Assembly: GCA_045660295.1 (NCBI GenBank)
Contig: JAZRDN010000031.1
Span: 1 to 64,000 of the forward strand
Direction: 5' to 3'
Source: RGIG8775 sp045660295
GTDB lineage: Bacteria; Bacillota; Clostridia; Oscillospirales; CAG-272
DNA: 64,000 nucleotides
This document shows, piece after piece, positions 41,159 through 49,807 of the stretch. Under the pieces are notes generated by a model that was not told the origin of the DNA, ran no database searches, and saw only the letters and a program-made list of their open reading frames with translations. Position 1 is the first letter of the stretch. Every line of letters starts with the position of its first letter. Made by a program: the position numbers and the translations under genes.

Positions 41159-41839
41159 ATGAAATTAAAACAACTTAAGCCTAAATATTTTTTGCTTGGC
41201 GGAGCGGCGCTTTTGCTTCTTGGTGTGCTTGCCGTAATTATTCCTAACACCGTGGTTTGCGCTTCATCGGCTAAATATATATACGACAGAAACGAGATTC
41301 TCGAGCTTGCCGACGACTTTGACTGTATACTCGTGCTCGGCGCGGGGGTCTATTCCGACGGTACTCCTACGCCAATGCTTAACGACCGCCTTGCGGTGGC
41401 GTGCGAGGCATATGAAGCGGGGCGCTCAAACAGACTTGTTATGAGCGGAGACCATTTGCATGCCGATTATAATGAGCCAAAGGCAATGAAGGATTTCGCC
41501 ATTGAACAGGGAATAGACAGTAAGGTCATATTTCTTGACCATGCGGGTATCTCTACATACGATAGCGTTTACCGCGCCATAAAGCTGTATGGCGCTGAGA
41601 AGATACTTATAGTGACACAGAAATATCACCTCTATCGCGCTATTTATCTGGCGCAGTCGCTTGGCGCGGAGGCTTACGGCGTGTCCGCAAATTTGAGAAG
41701 CTATATGAAGCAGCCTGTGTATACGGCTCGGGAGTGGGCGGCGAGAGCAAAAGATTTCGCCATGGCAATAGTTAAGCCCGAAGCAACTTATATGGGCGAG
41801 AAATTCGACCTGTCGGGTGACGGTGACATAACAAATTAA
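41159..41839 (+). CDS. YdcF/SanA family membrane protein (DUF218)
   Basis: 226 residues. One N-terminal membrane helix (about 12-32) precedes the DUF218 domain: DCILVLGAGVYSDGTPTPML (about 56-75), then NRLVMSGDH and the KILIVTQKYHLYRAIYLA block. E. coli SanA of this family affects envelope permeability to vancomycin; the biochemical activity is unclear. The C-terminus ends in FDLSGDGDIT. GAGGAGGGGTGTAA precedes the start. Monocistronic, with a bidirectional terminator downstream. Confidence 0.88.
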   Translation: MKLKQLKPKYFLLGGAALLLLGVLAVIIPNTVVCASSAKYIYDRNEILELADDFDCILVLGAGVYSDGTPTPMLNDRLAVACEAYEAGRSNRLVMSGDHLHADYNEPKAMKDFAIEQGIDSKVIFLDHAGISTYDSVYRAIKLYGAEKILIVTQKYHLYRAIYLAQSLGAEAYGVSANLRSYMKQPVYTAREWAARAKDFAMAIVKPEATYMGEKFDLSGDGDITN

Positions 41840-41845
41840 CACAAA

Positions 41846-41873
41846 AGGACGGAGCTTAAGCTCCGTCCTCATT
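41846..41873. terminator. Bidirectional terminator between ydcF/sanA-like and the Gld-type ABC genes
   Basis: A perfect 24-bp palindrome (41846-41869, AGGACGGAGCTT followed by its reverse complement) has T-rich sequence on the plus side and a TTTTGTGTT tract on the minus side. Confidence 0.85.
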
Positions 41874-41874
41874 T

Positions 41875-43335
41875 TTATCTCATTTTTCTTCTGTAACAGT
41901 AGACCGCGCCGATAATAATAACCGAAAGCGGAATTACAGCGACTATAAGCAACGCGATTATGGCAAGCGTAGCATTGCTTATGGAAAGTGTTTCGGTGGT
42001 GAGAGTGAGAGCGTTGACTGACGTGCTTGAAGTGTCAACGCCGCACAGATAGGATGTTATTGCCGATGCGTAAGCGTAGTTTCCTCCGCTTGCGTATTGG
42101 TTGGCGGTGTCATCAAAAAATGCTCCTGAGGATATCCACGTAATAGCCGAGCCGTTTGTAGCCTCAGCAATGACTCCAACAGGGTAAGATGATTCTTCAG
42201 CTCCATCGGGCTTTTCTGCCGATGCCGCATCAGTGGCAATAACGTAAGAAGCCGCACTCGTGTTAAAGATGGCGTTTGATGTTATTCCGGCAGTGTCGGA
42301 TATTGCGATCGCGTGTGCCGAGGGAAGCAGTATTGCGCCGGTATTCCCGGCAGTAGCCGTGTGAGCCTTGACGGTAGGAGTCAGCCAGTTGGGATATTGA
42401 TAGTAGCTTCCCGAGGTGGGGTCTATAATAACTCCTTCCACGCAACTCAGACCGTATTTTTCAAGTACGGAAATAAGATTTGTAAATCCGGATACACCAG
42501 ACACGGTAGTGACCATGAGCTTTCCGCCCTTGCCAAGATATAGGGAGAGCAGAGAAGCCTCTTTTTCGCTGATATCACTTGTGGGAGCGTTGATAATAAG
42601 CATCTCGCAACCGGGAACTATCGAGAGCGAGGAAAGCTCGGAATAGCTTACTCCCAGCGTGGTGAACTCACTTTGCATTGAGGGTGAGATCGCCGTCTCT
42701 CCGTGCCCCGTGAGCGCAATTACTGTGGGAACATCCGCGGAGGTAACGAAGGAAAGCGCGTTTACCATCAGACTTTCGCCGGCAAATTGATAAAGAACGT
42801 TCAGCGTTGTGCCGTACATGCTTGCGTAATACTGATACATCTGCGCCTCGGATTCGGTTACCTTTCCAATGCCTTCAATGTAGTAGTAAAACAACTCGGT
42901 GCTATCTATATATCTGTGTCGGCGGTCGCTTTCAACCACAATGCTTAAAGTTGTTACAGTGGAAGAATCTATTCCGCGGGCTGTGAGGAAGTCCGTGTCT
43001 GTGTAAAGGTCTATGACCTTGTACGCGAGCTTGCTGTTTTGTGCCGCCGCGCGCTTCAAAAATGTGTTCAGATGAATACCCGTTTCAGTGAGAGAACTTT
43101 CACCGCCTGCGGCAAGCAGATATATATCAACCTTCTCTTGAACCTTGGCAATGTCGCGTTTTGCGGCGTCGGAGACCGAATACATCTTGTTTTCGCTTAG
43201 GTCAAGAAGCGTAACGTTTTTGGGAAGAATACCCGTCAAGAGATTTACCAACATAAGAATTACCAGTACCAAAGCGGTGATTGTCATTACCGAGAAACCG
43301 ACTCTTGCGGTCTTAGTATTGAAAATTTTATTCAT
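41875..43335 (-). CDS. Gld-type ABC exporter auxiliary protein (GldG-like)
   Basis: 486 residues. One N-terminal helix (about 14-36), a long extracytoplasmic domain and a C-terminal helix (about 455-478) before a YCRRKMR tail. Landmarks fit the ABC-type uncharacterised transport family of GldG: VDIYLLAAGGESSLTETGIHLN, VPTVIALTGHGETAIS, and a segment like the GIFT/IFT52 fold (CEMLIINAPTSDISEKEASLL). It is the last gene of a three-gene minus-strand operon with the permease and ATPase. In Bacteroidota relatives support gliding; in Clostridia the cargo is unknown. Confidence 0.82.
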   Translation of the reverse strand: MNKIFNTKTARVGFSVMTITALVLVILMLVNLLTGILPKNVTLLDLSENKMYSVSDAAKRDIAKVQEKVDIYLLAAGGESSLTETGIHLNTFLKRAAAQNSKLAYKVIDLYTDTDFLTARGIDSSTVTTLSIVVESDRRHRYIDSTELFYYYIEGIGKVTESEAQMYQYYASMYGTTLNVLYQFAGESLMVNALSFVTSADVPTVIALTGHGETAISPSMQSEFTTLGVSYSELSSLSIVPGCEMLIINAPTSDISEKEASLLSLYLGKGGKLMVTTVSGVSGFTNLISVLEKYGLSCVEGVIIDPTSGSYYQYPNWLTPTVKAHTATAGNTGAILLPSAHAIAISDTAGITSNAIFNTSAASYVIATDAASAEKPDGAEESSYPVGVIAEATNGSAITWISSGAFFDDTANQYASGGNYAYASAITSYLCGVDTSSTSVNALTLTTETLSISNATLAIIALLIVAVIPLSVIIIGAVYCYRRKMR

Positions 43336-43347
43336 GTCGCCACCTCC

Positions 43348-44211
43348 TTAGCACCAACGCTTCTTTTCCATAGACTGTACTGTCAGGAAAACGAAGAAAA
43401 CCGTAATACACAAGTAATAAATAATAGTAGAAAGGTCAAAAATTCCGTATGTGAAACGCATGTAGCTTTCAAATATCGCCAGCTTACCGACAATAGCGGG
43501 GAAAAGCCCAGCGAATAATGTTCGCTTGAACATGAAAAGTAAAATCGTGGGAATGGCGAGAATTACGCCAACCGCCGAGGTGAGCGCAATGCTTTTTGTC
43601 ATGTTGTAGGTTATTATCGCTATTACCGCGATAACGACCGCGAAGCAAACCAACGACGCCGTTGCGGTAGTGGGAATAATAGCCGAAAGCGTGGGCGCAA
43701 GATAAAGTACCATAAGCGCGCCAAAGCCGAGCACCGCGGCAATCATCTGGCTTTCGGTCAGTGATGAGGTGAACATGCAGATGGCGATGAGCGCCGCCGC
43801 AAGCAAGTAAAAGGCAAGCAGACAAGCGTATGCGTTGAGCATGTTGACGTTGCCGAAAAAGTTGAGTATAATAGGATAAATACCTATTATAAGCGTTGGA
43901 ATAAGCAGAACGCAGAGAAGCGCAAAATACTTTCCAAGTACGATGGCAGAGGTCTTTATCGGAAGCGAGTAAAGAAGCTGGTCGGTTTTTGAACGCTTTT
44001 CCTCAGCCACCGAACGCATGGTTATAATGGGAACAATAAGCAAAAAGACTACCATGATGTTTTCAAGTGAAAACTCAAAGGATGCGTAACGGCTTAAAAG
44101 GTTTATTATAACTACGTAAATTCCTTCGAACAAGAGCAGGAAAGCTGCAAAAATGTAACCTGTGAAGCCTGTGAAATAGGACTTCAATTCTCTTTTAAAA
44201 ATAGCGCTCAT
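43348..44211 (-). CDS. ABC-2 type exporter permease (GldF-like)
   Basis: 287 residues, six membrane helices. It opens MSAIFKRELKSYFTGFTGYI, a typical ABC-2 start, and contains the conserved block TMRSVAEEKRSKTDQLLYSLP (about 61-81) seen in GldF and NosY-like permeases. Its ATG overlaps the ATPase stop by 4 nt. The gap of 12 nt to the GldG-like gene suggests one transcript. Confidence 0.87.
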   Translation of the reverse strand: MSAIFKRELKSYFTGFTGYIFAAFLLLFEGIYVVIINLLSRYASFEFSLENIMVVFLLIVPIITMRSVAEEKRSKTDQLLYSLPIKTSAIVLGKYFALLCVLLIPTLIIGIYPIILNFFGNVNMLNAYACLLAFYLLAAALIAICMFTSSLTESQMIAAVLGFGALMVLYLAPTLSAIIPTTATASLVCFAVVIAVIAIITYNMTKSIALTSAVGVILAIPTILLFMFKRTLFAGLFPAIVGKLAIFESYMRFTYGIFDLSTIIYYLCITVFFVFLTVQSMEKKRWC

Positions 44212-45236
44212 TCTTCACTTTCCCCCTGTTCTTCATTTTCTTCGTCGTCAACGTCCGCGAATTGAGGGGCGTAATCCTCAGAGGCTTCTTCTGCCGTCTC
44301 CTCCGCGGGAGTCTCTGTGAGCTTCAAGAAGATGTCCTCAAGCGTAAGACGCTGGTGGCTCATGTCTGTGATAGCGATATTTTTGCCCGCAAATGTAAAG
44401 AAAAGCTCCTCGGAAGGGTCGTTCTCGGGCGAAAATTCAATCGCAAAGCGTGAATATCCGTCTTGAGCAAGCTCCTCCGTGTAGTTTTCCACAGTGCTTA
44501 TTCGGTCAAGAATGTCCGCCGCGTCGTCGGCAGAGCATTTTGCGGTAAGCGATAACTTTCCGCGGCTGTTCATGGAGGCTTCAAGCGCTTCCATGCTGTC
44601 GTCGGCGACTATCTTGCCATGAGAAATAACGATAACGTGGTCGCAGACCTCGCTTATCTCGGCGAGAATATGACTTGAAATAATTACTGTTCGTGTCTCT
44701 CCGAGCTTGCGTATCAGCGCGCGTATTTCGGTTATCTGTCTTGGATCAAGACCAACTGTGGGCTCGTCCAGAATTATAACGTCCGGGGATCCCAGAAGTG
44801 CCTGCGCAATGCCGACTCTCTGCTTGTAGCCCTTTGAAAGTGTCTTGATGATCCTGTTGGCAACGTCTGTGATCTGCGTAAGCTCCATTACCTCGTTAAC
44901 CTGCCTGTACGCCTGCTCGTGCTCAACTCCCTTTGCCTCGGCAACGAAAGAGAGATATTCAACCGTTGTCATGTCAAGGTAGAGCGGCGGAATCTCCGGG
45001 AGATATCCGATGTGGCGCTTTGCCTCTACGGGGGACTTGAAAATGTCCTTTCCGTCAACAGTAACGCTTCCGCCTGTGGCGGCAAGACAGCCCGTTATAA
45101 TGTTCATCGTGGTGGATTTTCCCGCACCGTTCTGACCGAGAAATCCGTAAATTTTTCCGTGTTCGATGTTGAAGCTGATGCCGTCAAGCGCAACCTTGCT
45201 ACCGTACAGCTTCGTGAGATTTTTGACCTCTATCAA
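44208..45236 (-). CDS. ABC exporter ATP-binding protein (GldA-like)
   Basis: 342 residues. Walker A is GQNGAGKSTT (about 34-43), the signature is LSKGYKQRVGIAQALLG, Walker B is VIILDEPTVGLDP, and the switch histidine is in SSHILAE. The C-terminal about 110 residues form a helical-acidic extension ending in EDYAPQFADVDDEENEEQGE. It energises the exporter formed with the next two genes. Own promoter upstream. Confidence 0.9.
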   Translation of the reverse strand: MIEVKNLTKLYGSKVALDGISFNIEHGKIYGFLGQNGAGKSTTMNIITGCLAATGGSVTVDGKDIFKSPVEAKRHIGYLPEIPPLYLDMTTVEYLSFVAEAKGVEHEQAYRQVNEVMELTQITDVANRIIKTLSKGYKQRVGIAQALLGSPDVIILDEPTVGLDPRQITEIRALIRKLGETRTVIISSHILAEISEVCDHVIVISHGKIVADDSMEALEASMNSRGKLSLTAKCSADDAADILDRISTVENYTEELAQDGYSRFAIEFSPENDPSEELFFTFAGKNIAITDMSHQRLTLEDIFLKLTETPAEETAEEASEDYAPQFADVDDEENEEQGESEE

Positions 45237-45286
45237 AATCTATACCTCCGTTAAGTATTCATTTTGTGCATATGTATCATGTATAT

Positions 45287-45316
45287 ATTATATATTATAA
45301 ATGTTAATTGTGTCAA
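45287..45316 (-). promoter_or_regulatory. Promoter of the Gld-type ABC operon
   Basis: On the minus strand TTGACA (45316-45311) and TATAAT (45292-45287) are separated by 18 bp. It shares an AT-rich 270-bp intergenic region with the divergent glgB promoter. Confidence 0.7.
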
Positions 45317-45440
45317 TGGTATGTCAAGTTTTTGATGAATTTTTGACAAAAGTGTTTGTGCAAATTTTACAAAAATCGCAAAAGTACTCAAAAAAAGATG
45401 AAAACTTATCCAAAAAATGTTCAAAATGGCGAAAATACTA

Positions 45441-45469
45441 TTGCAAAATACTAAAAAGTGTTGTATAAT
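45441..45469 (+). promoter_or_regulatory. Promoter of the glycogen operon
   Basis: TTGCAA (45441-45446) and TATAAT (45464-45469) are 17 bp apart, about 40 bp before glgB. Confidence 0.75.
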
Positions 45470-45509
45470 ATGTATATAAATGTTAATTTCTTGAAAGGAG
45501 TTGGGGGCT

Positions 45510-47396
45510 TTGGCAAAAACAATAGATAACCTCGCACCTTTCCTTTTTCATCAAGGCACGAATTACCGTGCCTATGAATATATGGGTGCTCATATTGACG
45601 GCGATAAAGTCGCGTTCAGAGTATGGGCACCCAATGCAATTGCGGTCTACGTTACAGGTGATTTTTGTAACTGGGGTATCGGAGAGCGTATGGAAAGGAT
45701 AACCGAAGGCGGTATATGGGAGGTAATACTCGCTTATGAGCTGTTTGAGAAAATTCCTATCTATAAATACCGCATACTTTCACAGGACGGTGAAAAACTC
45801 AAGGCCGATCCGTACGGATTCGCTATGGAAAAACCGCCGAATACCGCCTCTTTGGTTGTGAAGCCGCCCGCCTATAAATGGCGCGATAAGGGCTGGCTTG
45901 AAAACCGGCGTAAAAAAATGACGGCGGGGGGCGTGTATTCTCAGCCTATAAATATTTACGAGTTGCATCTTGGTTCGTGGAAGCGGAATGATGAGGGCGA
46001 ATACCTTACCTACGCCGAGCTTGCCGCTGACCTTGTCAACTATGTAAAGCAGATGGGTTATACCCATATCGAGCTTATGCCGGTGATGGAGCATCCATTT
46101 GACGGTTCGTGGGGCTATCAGGTCTGCGGTTATTACGCCCCCACGGCGCGTTACGGCACGCCCGAGGATTTTATGGCGTTCATAGATACTATGCACGAGG
46201 CGGGAATAGGCGTTATTCTTGACTGGGTGCCAGCGCATTTTCCAAAGGATGCGCACGGACTTTATGAGTTCGACGGTACGCCGCTGTATGAATATCAGGG
46301 GCGCGACCGCATGGAGCATAAGAATTGGGGAACGAGATGCTTTGACGTTGGACGCAACGAGGTAGAGTGCTTCCTCGTCTCCAATGCCGTGTATTGGGCT
46401 GAGATGTTCCATGCTGACGGCTTGAGAGTTGATGCGGTGGCGTCTATGCTCTACCTTGACTATGACCGAGACCCCGGAGAATGGGTGCCAAACGTCTACG
46501 GCGATAATAAAAATCTCGAGGCAATAGCCTTTTTCAAAAAGCTGAATTCCTATATGGCGACCGAGTATCCCGATGTGATGATGATTGCCGAGGAATCTAC
46601 CGCGTGGGGCAATCTCACGGGCTTCGATAACGGCGGCATGGGATTTTCGATGAAATGGAATATGGGCTGGATGAACGACATACTGTCTTATGTGCAGCTT
46701 GATCCTATTTATAAAAAATACGATCACGAAAAGACAACCTTTTCGCTGACTTATTCCTTTAACGAGAGGTATGCGCTTCCAATCTCCCATGACGAGGTTG
46801 TTCACGGCAAAAAGTCACTCCTTGACAGAATGCCCGGTGATTATGATTCCAAGTTTGCCAACACTCGCGCGTTTCTGACCTATATGATGACCCATCCGGG
46901 TAAAAAGCTCATGTTTATGGGCGGCGAGATAGGACAGTTCCGTGAGTGGGATTATGAGGGTCAGATAGAGTGGTTTTTGCTTGACTACGAAATGCACGCC
47001 AAACTTCAACTGTTCTTCGCTGATATGAACCACTTTTATATCTCGCACCCCGAGCTTTACGAAATAGACGGCTCGTGGGAGGGCTTCAAGTGGATAAATC
47101 CTGACGATAAGGATAGAAGCATCCTGTCTTACCGCAGAATTGATAAGGCGGGAAATGAGCTTATAACAGTGGTCAATTTCACCCCCGTGAGATATGACGG
47201 TTATGTTATAGATGTTCCAGTAGGCGGAGTTTACGAGGAGCTTATCAATTCTGACAACGAGAAATACGGCGGCACAGGCGTGCTTAATAAGGGCAGACTT
47301 GTGAGTGTTAAGAACGGCGACAGAAACGTGCTCAGTATAACCGTTCCGCCGTCAGGTGCGCTGATATTAGGCTTAAGACCCAAAAACCAAAAATAA
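45510..47396 (+). CDS. glgB: 1,4-alpha-glucan branching enzyme GlgB
   Basis: 628 residues. Creates alpha-1,6 branches in glycogen. A CBM48-type N-domain (VAFRVWAPNAIAVYVTGDFC) leads to the GH13 barrel: LGSWKRNDEGEYLTYAELA, the nucleophile region DGLRVDAVASMLY, the acid/base IAEESTAW, and SHDEVVHGKKS. A TTG at 45510 is the likely start because AAAGGAG lies 9 nt before it; the in-frame TTG at 45501 directly abuts that site. First gene of the glycogen operon. Confidence 0.93.
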   Translation: MAKTIDNLAPFLFHQGTNYRAYEYMGAHIDGDKVAFRVWAPNAIAVYVTGDFCNWGIGERMERITEGGIWEVILAYELFEKIPIYKYRILSQDGEKLKADPYGFAMEKPPNTASLVVKPPAYKWRDKGWLENRRKKMTAGGVYSQPINIYELHLGSWKRNDEGEYLTYAELAADLVNYVKQMGYTHIELMPVMEHPFDGSWGYQVCGYYAPTARYGTPEDFMAFIDTMHEAGIGVILDWVPAHFPKDAHGLYEFDGTPLYEYQGRDRMEHKNWGTRCFDVGRNEVECFLVSNAVYWAEMFHADGLRVDAVASMLYLDYDRDPGEWVPNVYGDNKNLEAIAFFKKLNSYMATEYPDVMMIAEESTAWGNLTGFDNGGMGFSMKWNMGWMNDILSYVQLDPIYKKYDHEKTTFSLTYSFNERYALPISHDEVVHGKKSLLDRMPGDYDSKFANTRAFLTYMMTHPGKKLMFMGGEIGQFREWDYEGQIEWFLLDYEMHAKLQLFFADMNHFYISHPELYEIDGSWEGFKWINPDDKDRSILSYRRIDKAGNELITVVNFTPVRYDGYVIDVPVGGVYEELINSDNEKYGGTGVLNKGRLVSVKNGDRNVLSITVPPSGALILGLRPKNQK

Positions 47397-47448
47397 ATTT
47401 CCCGAGTAACTAAATTTTTAAAATCTTTTAATAAAATCGGAGGTTAGT

Positions 47449-48633
47449 ATGTTTAAGAAGAAAGAATGCGTTGCAATGCTGCTTGCGGGAGGACAGGGAA
47501 GTAGATTGTATGCCCTGACACATAAGACCGCCAAACCTGCAGTACCCTTTGGAGGAAAGTACCGCATTATAGACTTCCCCCTTTCCAACTGTATCAATTC
47601 AGGTATCGACACCGTCGGCGTGCTTACCCAGTATCAGCCCCTCGTGCTTAATGAATATATCGGAAACGGTCTCCCGTGGGACCTTGACCGTGCCTTTGGC
47701 GGTGTTTCTATCCTTCCCCCTTATCAGGGAATGGACTCCGCCGATTGGTATAAGGGAACTGCTAACGCAATCTATCAGAATATAGAGTTTATCGAGAGGT
47801 ACGATGCCGAGTACGTTCTTATCCTCTCGGGCGACCATATCTATAAAATGGACTATTCCAAGATGATAGATTACCATAAGCAGACCAAGGCTGACTGTAC
47901 CATAGCGGTTATCGACGTTCCGATAGAGGAAGCAAGCCGCTTCGGTATCATGAGCACAAATCCCGATAACTCTATCTATAAGTTCTCCGAAAAACCTAAG
48001 AATCCCGACAGTACAAAGGCTTCTATGGGTATCTACGTTTTCAATAAGGATAAGTTAGTCAAGTATCTCCGCGACGATGCGGCAGACCCCGAGTCCTCCA
48101 ACGACTTCGGTAAGAATATTATTCCCAATATGCTTGCGGCAGGTGAGAGAATGTACGCTTACTCCTTCGAGGGCTATTGGAAGGACGTCGGAACTATCTC
48201 CTCACTTTGGGAAGCGAATATGGATATGCTCGGCATGAATCCTCAGATAAACCTCAACGATGAGTCGTGGAGAATTTTCTCAAGACACGAGAACGAAGCT
48301 CCTCAGTATGTGGGCGCTGAAGCAACTGTCGTCAACGCTTCTATCACAGAGGGCTGTGAGATATACGGAGAGGTCATCAATTCGGTTATCGGCGCGGGCG
48401 TAAAGATAGCCAAAGGCGCAACCGTTCGCGATGCCGTTATCATGAGCGGCGTTGTTATCGGTGAGAACGCTAAGATTGATTATTCCATAATCGACAGCGG
48501 CGTTGTTGTTGGCAACGGAGCAAGCGTAGGTAAAGCAAAGGATACCGCAAAGGGTATCACCGTAGTCGGCATGGGCGTCAAGATACCCGATAATAAGGTT
48601 ATCGGCGACGACGAAATGATTACGAATATATAA
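47449..48633 (+). CDS. glgC: Glucose-1-phosphate adenylyltransferase GlgC
   Basis: 394 residues. Makes ADP-glucose from glucose 1-phosphate and ATP, the committed step of glycogen synthesis. The nucleotide loop is MLLAGGQGSRLYALT (about 10-24), followed by KPAVPFGGKYRIIDFPLSN, WYKGTANAIYQN and LSGDHIYKMDY. The C-terminal left-handed beta-helix repeats (NASITEGCEIYGEVINSVIG) are complete. ATCGGAGGTTAGT precedes the start. It pairs with GlgD, the catalytically weak partner subunit. Confidence 0.95.
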   Translation: MFKKKECVAMLLAGGQGSRLYALTHKTAKPAVPFGGKYRIIDFPLSNCINSGIDTVGVLTQYQPLVLNEYIGNGLPWDLDRAFGGVSILPPYQGMDSADWYKGTANAIYQNIEFIERYDAEYVLILSGDHIYKMDYSKMIDYHKQTKADCTIAVIDVPIEEASRFGIMSTNPDNSIYKFSEKPKNPDSTKASMGIYVFNKDKLVKYLRDDAADPESSNDFGKNIIPNMLAAGERMYAYSFEGYWKDVGTISSLWEANMDMLGMNPQINLNDESWRIFSRHENEAPQYVGAEATVVNASITEGCEIYGEVINSVIGAGVKIAKGATVRDAVIMSGVVIGENAKIDYSIIDSGVVVGNGASVGKAKDTAKGITVVGMGVKIPDNKVIGDDEMITNI

Positions 48634-48646
48634 GGAGGTAGCAAAA

Positions 48647-49777
48647 ATGAACGCAGCAGGATTAATCTTTTCCAATATACACGACCAATCTGTCCCCCAG
48701 CTTACAAATAACCGAACGATGGCAAGTGTGCCCTTCGGTTGCAGATACCGCCTTATAGACTTCGCGCTTTCCAATATGGTAAACTCGGATATCACAAAGA
48801 TAGGTATCGTTACACATGATAACTACCAGTCGCTTCTTGACCACATTGGAACGGGTAAGGACTGGGACCTTGCAAGACGCTCGGGCGGTATCAAGATACT
48901 TCCTCCCTTTATCACGTCTTACACAAGTCCCGAAGCAAATAAGCTCTACACCACAAGACTTGAAGCGCTTATGGGTGTAATGAGCTTTATCAGAAGATGT
49001 AACGAGGAACATATCGTTATGTCGGACTGTGACGCTATTTGTAATATCGATATCTCGGCGGCTCTTGATCAGCACGTGGCAACCGATGCCGATATTACTA
49101 TCGTGGGCGCACACCTCAATAATGATGTGAGCGCAAATAATACAAGCCTTATCGAGCTTGAGACCGCCGAGGACGGAAAGCTCATAGGCGTGTCCAGAGG
49201 AATTCCCAGTGCCAACGCTGAGGTAAGCACCAATATCGTTATTGTAAAGCGCAGTTACCTTATCGTGGCGCTTAATGAGGCTTCCTCGCGCGGATATAGC
49301 CACTTCTATATGGATCTTATCTCCAAGAATATCAACAAGGATAAGTTCTACGTTTACCATCATACGGGATATTATAATATCATCGGCTCGCTTGAGGCGT
49401 ACTTCTCCTGCAATATGGAGCTTCTCGCTCCCGATAAGCGCAGAGAGCTTTTCGAGCGTCCCAATTTCCCGATCTATACAAAGGTAAGAAACTCGGCTCC
49501 CACCAAGTATACCGAGAACGCTTCTGTTAAAAACTCTTATATCGCCGACGGTTGCGTTATCGACGGAACTGTTGAGAACTCTATTATTTTCCGTGGCGTA
49601 AAGGTAGGTAAGGGCGCGGTCATCAAGAACGCTATTATCCTTCAGGATACCTATATTGGCTCCGACGTAACGCTTAACTGCGTTATTACCGATAAGAACG
49701 TGGTTATTAACGACGGACGTATGCTGTCTGGACACCAGACAATGCCTTTCTTCATCGGAAAGGGAATGAGAGTTTAA
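48647..49777 (+). CDS. glgD: Glucose-1-phosphate adenylyltransferase-like subunit GlgD
   Basis: 376 residues. Homologous to GlgC, but the nucleotide loop is replaced: the N-terminus reads AAGLIFSNIHDQSVPQLTNN, with no GGxGxRL. The substrate-binding CRYRLIDFALSNMVNS and the C-terminal beta-helix (NASVKNSYIADGCVIDG) remain. Family knowledge: GlgD forms hetero-oligomers with GlgC in Bacillota and tunes its activity. AAGGAGGTAGCAAAA precedes the start, 13 nt after glgC. Confidence 0.93.
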   Translation: MNAAGLIFSNIHDQSVPQLTNNRTMASVPFGCRYRLIDFALSNMVNSDITKIGIVTHDNYQSLLDHIGTGKDWDLARRSGGIKILPPFITSYTSPEANKLYTTRLEALMGVMSFIRRCNEEHIVMSDCDAICNIDISAALDQHVATDADITIVGAHLNNDVSANNTSLIELETAEDGKLIGVSRGIPSANAEVSTNIVIVKRSYLIVALNEASSRGYSHFYMDLISKNINKDKFYVYHHTGYYNIIGSLEAYFSCNMELLAPDKRRELFERPNFPIYTKVRNSAPTKYTENASVKNSYIADGCVIDGTVENSIIFRGVKVGKGAVIKNAIILQDTYIGSDVTLNCVITDKNVVINDGRMLSGHQTMPFFIGKGMRV

Positions 49778-49807
49778 TTGGCGGCAAAACCGCATGAAAG
49801 GAATTTT